Below the pieces are notes generated by a model that was given only the letters and a program-made list of their open reading frames with translations, was not told where the DNA came from and did no database searches. From Nitrospirota bacterium (GTDB lineage: Bacteria > Nitrospirota > Thermodesulfovibrionia > Thermodesulfovibrionales > UBA6898), in NCBI GenBank assembly GCA_003252075.1, contig QKDO01000006.1, positions 1 through 52,773 of the forward strand: 52,773 nt of DNA. Direction: 5' to 3'. Below are positions 33,555-42,194 of the stretch, piece by piece; positions within the stretch are counted from its first letter, which is position 1, and each line of letters opens with the position of its first letter. Made by a program: the position numbers and the translations under genes.

Positions 33555-34856
33555 ATGATCTGGAACGAAGAATTCGAAACACTGCCTCGTGAGGCACTTG
33601 AAGCCCTTCAGCTCAAGCGGCTGAAGAACCTTGTTGAGAGGGTCTATACCGCAGTACCCTATTACCACAAGAAGATGGATGAGGCCGGCGTGAAGCCGGC
33701 AGATATCAAAAGTCTCGCTGATCTGGTGAAACTGCCCTTTACCACAAAAGAGGACCTTCGGCTGAACTATCCCTTCGGACTGTTCGCTGTACCCTTTGAA
33801 ACGGTCGTACGGATCCATGCTTCGTCCGGCACGACCGGAAAGCCCACAGTCGTCGGATATACGAAAAATGACATCGAATCATGGGCAGAACTCATGGCAA
33901 GGACGCTTTCTGCCGGCGGCGCCCATAAGGGCGATGTGGTGCACAACGCATACGGGTATGGTCTTTTCACCGGAGGCCTTGGCGCGCACTACGGGGCGGA
34001 AAGGCTCGGCGCGGCGGTCATACCCATTTCTGGCGGCAATTCAAAACGCCAGATCATGATCATGCAGGACTTCGGCTCGACTGTTCTTCTGTGTACGCCT
34101 TCGTATGCACTGAATCTCGCAGATGTCATGAAAGAAATGCGGGTCGACCCGAAGACCCTGAAGCTCCGCGTCGGCCTTTTCGGCGCAGAGCCGTGGTCGG
34201 AAAACATGCGGCAGGAGATCGAAGCGCGCCTGAATATCATGGCAATCGATATCTTCGGTCTGAGCGAGGTGATGGGGCCTGGTGTTGCTTCGGAATGCAT
34301 CGAAGAAAAGCACGGCCTGCACGTGTTCGAGGACTTTTTCATTCCCGAGATCATTGATCCCGAGACCGGATTACCTGTCCCCCCCGGGGAGCAGGGTGAA
34401 CTGGTATTTACCACCCTGACCAAGGAGGCGTTCCCCGTGATCCGTTACCGGACCAAGGACATCTCGCGCCTCATCACCGAGCCCTGCTCCTGCGGCCGCA
34501 CCTTCTACCGGATGCAGCGAATCACCGGCAGGACCGACGATATGCTCATCATCAGGGGCGTGAATGTGTTTCCATCGCAGATTGAGCATGTGCTTATGAG
34601 CATCGAGGGAGTCGAGCCGCATTACCAGATCATTGTGGACAGGCAGGCATCGCTGGATGTCATGGAAGTACAGGTCGAGGTCAGCGAGAGCATTTTCTCT
34701 GATGAGATCAAGGTGCTCGAGAAACTCGGCAAGAAGATCGAGCGGGAGATCAAGGATCTTCTCGGTGTATCCTGCAAGGTAAAGCTCGTAGAGCCCAAGA
34801 CCATACAGCGGTCTGAAGGCAAGGCGAAACGGGTTATTGACAACAGAAAATTGTAA
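33555..34856 (+). CDS. paaK: Phenylacetate-CoA ligase (PaaK family, copy 1)
   Basis: A 433-residue AMP-forming ligase that activates phenylacetate or a similar arylacetate with Co[11 protein letters not shown] (about 92-101) is the ATP-binding loop, and L-F-G-A-E-P-W and Y-G-L-S-E-V-style segment ([10 protein letters not shown]) are conserved. [18 protein letters not shown] ends the core. It lies 149 bp after iorB; together they could work in both directions between aryl-pyruvate, aryl-acetyl-CoA and free aryl acid. A second copy at 40435 differs by a few per cent to tens of per cent. Confidence 0.94.
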   Translation: MIWNEEFETLPREALEALQLKRLKNLVERVYTAVPYYHKKMDEAGVKPADIKSLADLVKLPFTTKEDLRLNYPFGLFAVPFETVVRIHASSGTTGKPTVVGYTKNDIESWAELMARTLSAGGAHKGDVVHNAYGYGLFTGGLGAHYGAERLGAAVIPISGGNSKRQIMIMQDFGSTVLLCTPSYALNLADVMKEMRVDPKTLKLRVGLFGAEPWSENMRQEIEARLNIMAIDIFGLSEVMGPGVASECIEEKHGLHVFEDFFIPEIIDPETGLPVPPGEQGELVFTTLTKEAFPVIRYRTKDISRLITEPCSCGRTFYRMQRITGRTDDMLIIRGVNVFPSQIEHVLMSIEGVEPHYQIIVDRQASLDVMEVQVEVSESIFSDEIKVLEKLGKKIEREIKDLLGVSCKVKLVEPKTIQRSEGKAKRVIDNRKL

Positions 34857-34860
34857 ACAG

Positions 34861-34945
34861 AGGCACAGGCAGAGGTAACGGTAGAAAGCTGAGTTGTCAA
34901 TGAAAGCAGGGATTTTTTCTTTACCTGTACCTTTACCTGGCCGTT
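34861..34945. repeat. Degenerate AGGTA-type repeats in inverted arrangement
   Basis: The gap between paaK and the ACT gene has AGGTAACGGTA near 34873-34883. It also has TTACCTGTACCTTTACCTGG near 34921-34940, whose complement reads as three AGGTA units. The two sets face each other. Function unknown. Confidence 0.4.
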
Positions 34946-34973
34946 TAAATTGCTTGCGATGCAGGAGGTTTTC

Positions 34974-35405
34974 ATGAAAGTAGAACAGATATCCATATTC
35001 CTTGAGAACAAGTCGGGAAGGCTTGCAGAGGTTGCCGGTGTACTGGCAAAGGCAGAGATCAATATCCGCGCGCTTTCCCTCGCGGACACGACGGACTTCG
35101 GCATCCTGCGGCTCATTGTCAATGATACGGAAAAGGCAAAGCAGGTTCTGAAGGACAACGGCTTTACCGTCGGCAAGACCGAGGTGATCGGCGTCGAGGT
35201 GGCAGATAAACCGGGCGGTCTGTCAGAAATACTGAGAGTCATGAAGGACCATAATATCAACGTTGAGTATATGTACGCCTTTGTCCAGAAGTCAGCCGGC
35301 AATGCGGTCATCATCTTTCGTTTCGACGAACTCGAGAAGGCGATCGATGTTCTGCGGAAATCGGGCATCAGGATCATGAGAGGTGAAGACATCTGCGCGC
35401 TCTGA
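34974..35405 (+). CDS. Double-ACT-domain protein
   Basis: A 143-residue protein of two ACT domains, about residues 1-68 and 70-141. The first reads [15 protein letters not shown] and the second [11 protein letters not shown], the ligand-binding entries of each. Stand-alone ACT pairs bind amino acids and regulate nearby enzymes. Between paaK and livJ it may sense an aromatic or branched amino acid for this cluster (inference). AGGAGG lies 5 bases before ATG 34974; the in-frame ATGs upstream overlap the site. Confidence 0.9.
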   Translation: MKVEQISIFLENKSGRLAEVAGVLAKAEINIRALSLADTTDFGILRLIVNDTEKAKQVLKDNGFTVGKTEVIGVEVADKPGGLSEILRVMKDHNINVEYMYAFVQKSAGNAVIIFRFDELEKAIDVLRKSGIRIMRGEDICAL

Positions 35406-35445
35406 TCTTATGTACACTACTATTCTAAAGAAGGAGGGAATTGGT

Positions 35446-36612
35446 ATGAAAGTAGCAAAGTTGGCAGTACTGCTGTTGGCCATGACGCTCATGGTCGTTT
35501 CACCGGTCCTTGCAAAGGAGACCATCAAGATCGGGGCTATCCTCGCGGTCACCGGACCGGCTGCGTTCCTTGGTGCACCCGAGGAGAAAACGCTCGTGAT
35601 GATGGTCGATGATATCAACAAGAAAGGCGGCATCAAGGGCCATGCGTTGGAGCTGATCGTGAAAGATTCCGGGGCCAGCCCGGAAAAGGCCCTCTCCTTC
35701 GCAAAGCAACTGATCGAGGAGGACAAGGTGCTCGCAATCATCGGCCCGTCAACAAGCGGCGAAACCATGAAGATCAAGGGCGTCGCCGAAGAAGGCAAGA
35801 CGATCCTTCTTTCCTGCGCTGCTGCCGAGGTGATCGTCAACCCCGTGGCAAAATATGTCTTCAAGACCCCGCAGAAGGACAGCTATGCCGTCATCAAGAT
35901 CTTCGAGGAGATGAAAAAGATGGGCATCTCGAAGATAGGCGTGCTGAGCAGCAACACGGGATTCGGCAAGGCAGGAAAGGAACAGATCGAGAAGCTCGCT
36001 CCCGAGCATGGCATCACGATCCTCGTCAATGAGGTCTATGACAAGGCTGCGAGCGACCTTACGGCAGAGGTGACCAAGCTCAAGGCTGCGAATGTACAGG
36101 CACTTATCAACTGGTCCATCGAACCGGCCCAGTCCATTGTGATCAAAAACGCCCGGCAGATCGGCTTCAATGGCCAGATATTCCAGAGCCACGGATTCGG
36201 CAACATCAAATACGTCGAGGCTGCATTACCGGCCGCTGAAGGAGTCATATTCCCGGCGGGCAGGCTCCTCGTTGCCGACACGCTTCCGAATAGCAATCCC
36301 CAGAAGGCTGTCCTGGAGAAGTACAAGAAGGAGTATGAACAAAAGAACCGTGGAGAAGAAGTCAGCACCTTCGGCGGCCATGCCTATGATGCATTGCTGA
36401 TTCTCACGAAAGCTATCGAGAAGGCGGGCAGCACAGACAAGGAAGCCGTACGCAACGCCATAGAAAACCTCAAAGGTGTGGTCGGCACGGCAGGCATCTT
36501 CAATTTCTCGCCCCAGGATCACAACGGCCTCGATATAAACTCGTTCGAGATGCTAACCGTCAAGAACGGCAAGTTCGCCGTGTTGCCTGAACCGAAAGCA
36601 AAGAAAAAGTAA
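35446..36612 (+). CDS. livJ: Branched-chain/aromatic amino acid ABC transporter, substrate-binding protein (LivJ-like)
   Basis: A 388-residue periplasmic binding protein. A signal peptide (1-23, V-L-A-K) without lipobox is followed by the type I binding fold (I-K-I-G-A-I-L-A-V-T-G-P). Given its place among IOR and PaaK genes, the ligand may be an aromatic compound rather than leucine; sequence alone does not settle this. AAGGAGGG sits 8 bases before ATG 35446. A hairpin separates it from the permease genes. Confidence 0.92.
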   Translation: MKVAKLAVLLLAMTLMVVSPVLAKETIKIGAILAVTGPAAFLGAPEEKTLVMMVDDINKKGGIKGHALELIVKDSGASPEKALSFAKQLIEEDKVLAIIGPSTSGETMKIKGVAEEGKTILLSCAAAEVIVNPVAKYVFKTPQKDSYAVIKIFEEMKKMGISKIGVLSSNTGFGKAGKEQIEKLAPEHGITILVNEVYDKAASDLTAEVTKLKAANVQALINWSIEPAQSIVIKNARQIGFNGQIFQSHGFGNIKYVEAALPAAEGVIFPAGRLLVADTLPNSNPQKAVLEKYKKEYEQKNRGEEVSTFGGHAYDALLILTKAIEKAGSTDKEAVRNAIENLKGVVGTAGIFNFSPQDHNGLDINSFEMLTVKNGKFAVLPEPKAKKK

Positions 36613-36641
36613 CAGGCCTTGTTGAATCAGCTGCAGTTGTG

Positions 36642-36682
36642 TTCGGGAGTATTCAGGAAAGACCTGAATGCTCCCGAATTTT
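36642..36682 (+). terminator. Hairpin between livJ and livH, likely partial terminator or mRNA stabiliser
   Basis: TTCGGGAGTATTCAGG (36642-36657) pairs with CCTGAATGCTCCCGAA (36663-36678) around AAAGA, with one T-G pair; four T follow. Such a hairpin just after a binding-protein gene commonly raises its level relative to the permease genes downstream. Confidence 0.75.
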
Positions 36683-36694
36683 GTCTGAGAACAT

Positions 36695-37585
36695 ATGAAT
36701 ATTGAACTTTTCTTCCAATACCTTGTGGCAGGAGTCACCTACGGCACGATCTATGCGATCGTGGCCATTGGGTTCAATATCATTTACAATACGACCGGCA
36801 TCATCAATTTTGCTCAGGGCGAATTCGTCATGCTGGGCGGAATGACCGCTGTAACCCTGCACGCATTCCTCCCGCTCCCTATTGCCATCCTGTCTGCGGT
36901 CATGATAACCATGGTCATCGGAGCCCTTATCGAGATCACGTTTATCCGGTGGTTGATCAGCCCGTCCGTGCTCCGCATGATCATTATCACCATCGGCATT
37001 TCCATCCTGGTGAGGGAAATAGCCCTGCATATCTGGGGAGCAGGGGTCAAGGCCCTGCCCTACTTTTCCGGAACAGCTGTTTCGGCGATATCCATTGGCG
37101 ATGTCCATATCTCTCCCCAGGTCCTCTGGGTCATCGGGGTCTCGGCGGTCATGGTCATCTGCCTCAATCTGTTCTTCACCTATACCCTGCCCGGCAGGCA
37201 GATGCGCGCCTGCTCCGCCAACCGGGATGCTGCGCGGCTCTGCGGGATAAACGCAAAGAACATGGTGACGCTTTCCTTTGTGCTGAGCGCGGGCATCGGT
37301 GCGCTTGCCGGCTGTGTCGTCTCCCCCATAACCTATGTCCAGTACGACGGCGGAACAGCTCTTGCCATCAAGGGGTTCACCGTGGCGATCCTCGGCGGGC
37401 TCGGCAACAGCATGGCAGCGGTTGCTGCAGGACTGCTCCTCGGTATCCTCGAGTCGTTCAGCATATGGGTCATGCCGACGGCATATAAGGATGTCATCTC
37501 TATCTCCATACTTCTGCTTATCCTCTTTGTGCGGCCGAGCGGTCTTTTCGGCAGCAAAGAGGCTGCTCAGCTCAAGGAATTCTGA
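36695..37585 (+). CDS. livH: Liv-type ABC transporter permease (LivH-like)
   Basis: A 296-residue inner-membrane permease with about eight helices. G-T-I-Y-A-I-V-A-I-G-F-N-I-I-Y and N-F-A-Q-G-E-F-V-M-L-G-G near residues 13-50 are characteristic of LivH. L-R-A-C-S-A-N-R-D-A-A-R-L-C-G-I is the cytoplasmic loop that couples to the ATPase. Its TGA shares a base with the ATG of livM. Confidence 0.93.
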   Translation: MNIELFFQYLVAGVTYGTIYAIVAIGFNIIYNTTGIINFAQGEFVMLGGMTAVTLHAFLPLPIAILSAVMITMVIGALIEITFIRWLISPSVLRMIIITIGISILVREIALHIWGAGVKALPYFSGTAVSAISIGDVHISPQVLWVIGVSAVMVICLNLFFTYTLPGRQMRACSANRDAARLCGINAKNMVTLSFVLSAGIGALAGCVVSPITYVQYDGGTALAIKGFTVAILGGLGNSMAAVAAGLLLGILESFSIWVMPTAYKDVISISILLLILFVRPSGLFGSKEAAQLKEF

Positions 37586-38664
37586 TGGCCCGGAACAGGC
37601 ATCTTCAGGCCTTCCTGCTGATAGCAGCCGTGGCCGCGGTGCAGCTTGCGACCATGATCTCTGATACGCAGCACTACCTCACCCAGCTCACCATGTCCGG
37701 GTATTATTCGCTGGTCATTATCGGGCTCTGCCTTCTCATCGGCTACGCAGGACAGATATCCCTCGGTCATGCCGGCTTTTTTGCGATCGGCGGATATACG
37801 TCGGCATTTCTGACAACATATGATCTTACTCCTGTCAGCGACAAGGCGTTCATAGCATTTCTCTCCCGCACAGGAATGCTGGTCAGCACCGCTGACCTGT
37901 ATGGCGGCCAAGTACTCCACCTGCACCCATGGGCAGCATGCCTGATCGCCATTTTGCTTGCCATCATCGTTGCCTATGCCATCGGAGGACCGGTACTGAA
38001 ACTCAAGGGGCATTACCTCGCCATGGCAACGCTCGGCTTCGGCACGATCGTCTACAAGGTTGTCCTCGGCACAGAACAATTCGGAGCTGCTGACGGCATT
38101 TCCGAGGTGCCGGAATTTGCGCTCCTCCCGGGGATTGCGGTCAGCGGAAAACTGTCCATGCGCATCATGAACTACTATATCGCCTGGGGACTCGTCATTC
38201 TCGGCGTTGTCCTGCTGTCAAACCTCGTCCATTCCCGCGTCGGCAGGGCGCTGCGGTCCATACACGGCGCAGAGGACGCTGCAAATGCCATGGGGGTCAA
38301 TACGGGCAGGTACAAGCTGAACATGTTCGTGATCAGCGCGGTTTTTGCCGCGATCGGCGGCGTCTTCCTTACCCACTATAACGGTGGCATAGGACCCTCA
38401 GAGGCCTCCATCATGAAGTCAGTGCGTTATGTTGCTATCGTTGCGATCGGCGGCATGGCAAACCTCTGGGGCGCGCTGGTTATGGGCTTTGTCCTGAACT
38501 TTCTTTCCCTGAGGGGTTATTTCGGCTCCTATGACGATGCTGTGTTCGGGGCGATCCTTATTATCATCATGCTCTTCACCCCCGAGGGGCTGCTCCGCAG
38601 GGACCTGTTCAGCGATATCCGGAGCCTCTTTGGCAGCGGGAAGGACCTGGAGGAAAAGGTATAA
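37585..38664 (+). CDS. livM: Liv-type ABC transporter permease (LivM-like)
   Basis: A 359-residue permease that pairs with LivH. I-G-Y-A-G-Q-I-S-L-G-H-A-G-F-F-A-I-G-G-Y near residue 52 is the LivM signature, and A-L-R-S-I-H-G-A-E-D-A-A-N-A-M-G-V-N is its ATPase-coupling loop. Its TAA overlaps the livG ATG (TAATG). Confidence 0.93.
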   Translation: MARNRHLQAFLLIAAVAAVQLATMISDTQHYLTQLTMSGYYSLVIIGLCLLIGYAGQISLGHAGFFAIGGYTSAFLTTYDLTPVSDKAFIAFLSRTGMLVSTADLYGGQVLHLHPWAACLIAILLAIIVAYAIGGPVLKLKGHYLAMATLGFGTIVYKVVLGTEQFGAADGISEVPEFALLPGIAVSGKLSMRIMNYYIAWGLVILGVVLLSNLVHSRVGRALRSIHGAEDAANAMGVNTGRYKLNMFVISAVFAAIGGVFLTHYNGGIGPSEASIMKSVRYVAIVAIGGMANLWGALVMGFVLNFLSLRGYFGSYDDAVFGAILIIIMLFTPEGLLRRDLFSDIRSLFGSGKDLEEKV

Positions 38665-39428
38665 TGGCCATCCTCGCCGTCAGGGACCTAAACAAGCGCT
38701 TCGGCGGTCTTCAGGCGGTCAAGGATGTCAGCTTCACCGTCACGGCAGGTTCGATAAAAGCACTCATAGGACCCAACGGAGCGGGCAAAACCACCCTCTT
38801 CAATCTTATTTCGGGCGTACTGAGCCCTGACTCCGGAGACATTTTTTTTGGAGACATGCAGATCGAGGGGATGAAACCGTTCCAGATAGCGGAAAAAGGA
38901 ATGTCACGCACGTTCCAGCATATCCGGCTTTTCCCTAACATGACCGCTATCGAGAACATCATGATCGGCAGGCACACGCACAGCAGGGCAGGGTTTATTG
39001 CCGGCATGTTCAGCCTGCCCTGGACATGGAAGGAAGAGAGCCGAATCCGGAGCCGGTCCCGTGAGATCCTGGATTTCCTCGGGATAAGCGGACTGGCCGA
39101 CAGTGAATCCACCAGCCTTGCCTATGGACAGCAGCGGATTGTAGAGCTGGGTCGTGCCCTTGCCTGCGAACCGAAACTCCTGCTTCTGGACGAACCTGCT
39201 GCCGGTCTCAACATAAAAGAGACTGCGGAAATGGCAAACCTCATCACCAAGGTGAAGAATCTGGGTATTACCGTGCTCATCGTTGAGCACGACATGTCGC
39301 TGGTAATGAACATTTCGGACGAGGTGATCGTTCTGAGCTACGGCCAGAAGATAGCCGACGATGTCCCGCTCGCCATTCAGAAGAATACGGAAGTGATCAG
39401 GGTCTATCTGGGGGAAGAAGAATGCTAA
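38664..39428 (+). CDS. livG: Liv-type ABC transporter ATPase (LivG-like)
   Basis: A 254-residue ABC ATPase. G-P-N-G-A-G-K-T-T (Walker A, residues 36-44), L-A-Y-G-Q-Q-R (signature, Y-G instead of S-G as is usual in LivG) and L-L-L-D-E-P-A-A-G-L (Walker B) are present. It would energise uptake together with LivF. Confidence 0.93.
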   Translation: MAILAVRDLNKRFGGLQAVKDVSFTVTAGSIKALIGPNGAGKTTLFNLISGVLSPDSGDIFFGDMQIEGMKPFQIAEKGMSRTFQHIRLFPNMTAIENIMIGRHTHSRAGFIAGMFSLPWTWKEESRIRSRSREILDFLGISGLADSESTSLAYGQQRIVELGRALACEPKLLLLDEPAAGLNIKETAEMANLITKVKNLGITVLIVEHDMSLVMNISDEVIVLSYGQKIADDVPLAIQKNTEVIRVYLGEEEC

Positions 39429-39437
39429 CAAGACAGG

Positions 39438-39526
39438 GATCAAGGGGTCAAGGGGTCAAGGGGCCAAAGGGCAGGCGTGTTTTTCTCTCACTCAAATCCG
39501 CGAATCCTCGAACCCGCGAACCCCGT
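39438..39526. repeat. Short tandem and dispersed repeats between livG and livF
   Basis: Three to four copies of GTCAAGGG-type units (39438-39472) are followed by CCGCGAATCCTCGAACCCGC and a further C-rich unit (39498-39524). Similar sequence in the opposite orientation recurs at 41739-41775. Confidence 0.55.
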
Positions 39527-39546
39527 TGCACTCGCTGGTCTGTAGT

Positions 39547-40287
39547 ATGTTACGGATAAAGAACCTCGACGCCGGTTATGGCAAGCTGAAGGTACTTCGC
39601 AGGATATCGATGCATGTCTCCGCCGGCGAGATCGTAACGATCATCGGGGCAAACGGTGCAGGCAAGACCACCCTCCTTGGAGCGATCTCGGGCCTTCTCA
39701 GGAACAGGACCGGAGAAATCCTTTTTGAAAAGAAGGTTATCCAGCATCTTTCGCCGGAAAAGATAGTCTTCATGGGGTGTTCGCTTGTCCCTGAGGGCAG
39801 GCAGGTCTTTTCGACCATGTCAGTGAAGGAAAATCTTCTTCTGGGTGCCTATGTGCAGCACCGGAGAGACAGAAGGCATGACGCGCACCAGGACCTCGAT
39901 CGGATGTACAGCCTGTTCCCGAGGCTCAGGGAACGGGAACAGCAGCTCGCCGGAACACTATCAGGAGGCGAACAGCAGATGCTCGCGATAGCCAGGGCGC
40001 TTATGGCAAAACCCAAGCTGATCATGATGGATGAACCATCGATGGGGCTGGCCCCGCTGATCGTCAGGGATATCTTTGCCATCATCAGGAAGCTGCGTGA
40101 AGAAGGAAATACCGTGCTGCTGGTTGAACAGAACGCAAAGGTTGCTCTCGGAATCGCAGACCGGGGATATGTCATCGAGACCGGCAGGATCATCCTGCAG
40201 GGTCAGGCAGATGATCTGCTTTCCAACAGGGATGTTCAGCGGGCATATCTCGGCAGGGACCTGGATGCGGAAGTGAAGCTATCGTGA
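39547..40287 (+). CDS. livF: Liv-type ABC transporter ATPase (LivF-like)
   Basis: A 246-residue ABC ATPase. G-A-N-G-A-G-K-T-T is Walker A, L-S-G-G-E-Q-Q is the signature and M-M-D-E-P-S-M-G-L is Walker B. The E-Q-N-A-K-V-A-L segment is typical of LivF. ATG 39547 begins at the family N-terminus. It is separated from livG by 118 bp of repeat-like DNA, an unusual break in an otherwise tight operon. Confidence 0.93.
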   Translation: MLRIKNLDAGYGKLKVLRRISMHVSAGEIVTIIGANGAGKTTLLGAISGLLRNRTGEILFEKKVIQHLSPEKIVFMGCSLVPEGRQVFSTMSVKENLLLGAYVQHRRDRRHDAHQDLDRMYSLFPRLREREQQLAGTLSGGEQQMLAIARALMAKPKLIMMDEPSMGLAPLIVRDIFAIIRKLREEGNTVLLVEQNAKVALGIADRGYVIETGRIILQGQADDLLSNRDVQRAYLGRDLDAEVKLS

Positions 40288-40434
40288 TGACGGAAGGCCA
40301 GAGGTCACGGGCCCACGGCCTGGGACAGGAGACAAGAGAGCATAACAACGTGGCGGCATATACGGCACTTCGGGCAAGCGGATCTTCCCTTTGCCTTTCG
40401 TCATATGCCCGCCGCCATAAAGCGGAGGTTTATT

Positions 40435-41733
40435 ATGTACTGGGATCCTGAAAATGAATGCATGAACAGGGAGGATCTTGAGCAGCTTCAGCTTGAGCGG
40501 CTTGAGGCGACGCTGAACAGGGTATACCTGAATGTCCCCTTTTATCACCGGAAGTTCAAGGAGCTGGATATCGACCCGGACAGCATCCGTTCCCTGGCCG
40601 ATATCCGCAGGCTGCCCTTTACCACAAAGAACGACCTGCGGGATAATTACCCCTATGGTCTCTTTGCCGTACCGCTGCGGGAGGTGGTCAGGATCCATGC
40701 CTCCTCGGGCACGACCGGCATGTCGACCGTAGTCGGCTACACGAAGAACGACATCAAGACATGGTCGAACCTCGTAGCCCGGGTGCTCACCGCAGGCGGC
40801 GTCACCAAAGACGACGTGGTGCAGATCGCCTTCGGCTACAGTCTCTTCACCGGCGGGTTCGGTCTGCACTATGGCGCAGAACGTGTTGGCGCGTCGGTCA
40901 TTCCGATCTCGAGCGGAAATACCGCCCGCCAGATCAAGATCATGCAGGACTTCAAGACAACCGCCCTCGTCTGCACGCCGAGCTACGCCATGCTGATTGC
41001 TGACACGATCCATGAGATGGGCATCAACATCAACTCCCTCTCCCTGAAATACGGGCTCTTCGGCGCAGAACCCTGGTCGGAAACGATGCGGCAGGAGATA
41101 CAGGACAAGCTCAAGATCATCGCCACGGACAACTACGGCCTGAGCGAGGTGATGGGTCCCGGTGTTGCCGGCGAATGTATGGAGCGGAACGGTCTGCATA
41201 TCAACGAGGACCATTTCTTCGTCGAGCTCATCAATCCCGAGACACTGGAACCGGTGCTGCCCGGCGAAGTGGGCGAGCTCGTGATCACCACGCTTACAAA
41301 AGAGGCGTTCCCGGTCATCAGGTTCCGGACCCGCGATCTTACCCGGCTCATACCCGACCCCTGCCCCTGCGGTAGAAAGACATTGCGTATGCAGCGCGTT
41401 ATGGGCAGGACTGACGACATGCTGATCATCAGGGGCGTGAATGTTTTTCCGTCACAGATCGAGAATGTTTTGATGAGCATAGAGGGAACGGAACCCCATT
41501 ACCAGATCGTCGTGGACCGGAAAGGCGCGCTGGACGATGTAACCGTCATGGTCGAAGTGTCGGAATCGATCTTCTTCGACGAGATGAAAAAACAGCATGA
41601 GCTTATCGAGACTATTAAGAAGCGTCTTTCCTCGGAATTGAACATATCGGTCAACGTAAAGATTGTTGAGAAAAAATCCCTTGAACGGAGCGAAGGCAAG
41701 GCGAAAAGGGTAATAGACAACAGGAAACTCTAG
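40435..41733 (+). CDS. paaK: Phenylacetate-CoA ligase (PaaK family, copy 2)
   Basis: A 432-residue AMP-forming ligase with the same motifs as the copy at 33555: [26 protein letters not shown] and [11 protein letters not shown]. The two differ at many positions, so they are old paralogs that may prefer different arylacetates (phenyl-, hydroxyphenyl-, indoleacetate). GCGGAGG lies 6 bases before ATG 40435. It ends the cluster. Confidence 0.94.
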   Translation: MYWDPENECMNREDLEQLQLERLEATLNRVYLNVPFYHRKFKELDIDPDSIRSLADIRRLPFTTKNDLRDNYPYGLFAVPLREVVRIHASSGTTGMSTVVGYTKNDIKTWSNLVARVLTAGGVTKDDVVQIAFGYSLFTGGFGLHYGAERVGASVIPISSGNTARQIKIMQDFKTTALVCTPSYAMLIADTIHEMGININSLSLKYGLFGAEPWSETMRQEIQDKLKIIATDNYGLSEVMGPGVAGECMERNGLHINEDHFFVELINPETLEPVLPGEVGELVITTLTKEAFPVIRFRTRDLTRLIPDPCPCGRKTLRMQRVMGRTDDMLIIRGVNVFPSQIENVLMSIEGTEPHYQIVVDRKGALDDVTVMVEVSESIFFDEMKKQHELIETIKKRLSSELNISVNVKIVEKKSLERSEGKAKRVIDNRKL

Positions 41734-41738
41734 GGCAA

Positions 41739-41776
41739 CGGTTCGCGGGATTCGAGGTGCCGGAGGTCAAGGGGAA
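41739..41776. repeat. Repeat related to the livG-livF spacer, opposite orientation
   Basis: GGTTCGCGGGATTCGAGG (about 41740-41757) is close to the complement of the CCGCGAATCCTCGAACCCGC type unit at 39498. It is followed by GGAGGTCAAGGGG, which resembles the GTCAAGGG units there. Confidence 0.5.
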
Positions 41777-42137
41777 AACATCCTAAAGAGAGAGACAGTC
41801 GATTCGCTCTGCATTGAGCGATCTCACGTGAGCATGCCGGCTGCACTGGAAGAGCGTTACGCAGGACCACCCACCACTGACACGGACCGCCCATTGATAG
41901 CACCATGCAATGAAGTATACACTTCCTCCGGGCACCCACACCCGATACCTGATAGTTTGGAATGCCTCAACAGTCGTGGATTACCGAAAATGACTGACAG
42001 ACATGAGCGTGCTTCCCGTTTCTCGATGCCTTCCTGAAAATGGTAACGGTTTCAAATTCCCCGTCCTCTTTTTTTCATTCGATACTCCTCACGCGGACCT
42101 ATCGCCCGAAACGTTGATTTCCCATAGATACCTTAGC
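41777..42137. other. 361 bp without a recognisable gene
   Basis: It lies upstream of the GGDEF-EAL gene, with a T-run at about 42069-42076 (CTCTTTTTTTC) but no stable hairpin before it. Frames at 41828-42037 and 41730-41939 match nothing I know. Confidence 0.45.
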
Positions 42138-42167
42138 TTGACTTCATAATCCCAACGACTACATACT
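42138..42167 (+). promoter_or_regulatory. Predicted promoter of the GGDEF-EAL gene
   Basis: TTGACT (42138-42143) and CATACT (42162-42167) are 18 bp apart and lie 28 bp before the GTG start. Confidence 0.5.
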
Positions 42168-42194
42168 TGTGTCATTGATACATGGAGGGGGTCC

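Noticed and set aside
39438-39526. CRISPR array
   Set aside because: The repeat units are under 10 bp, irregular and have no unique spacers.
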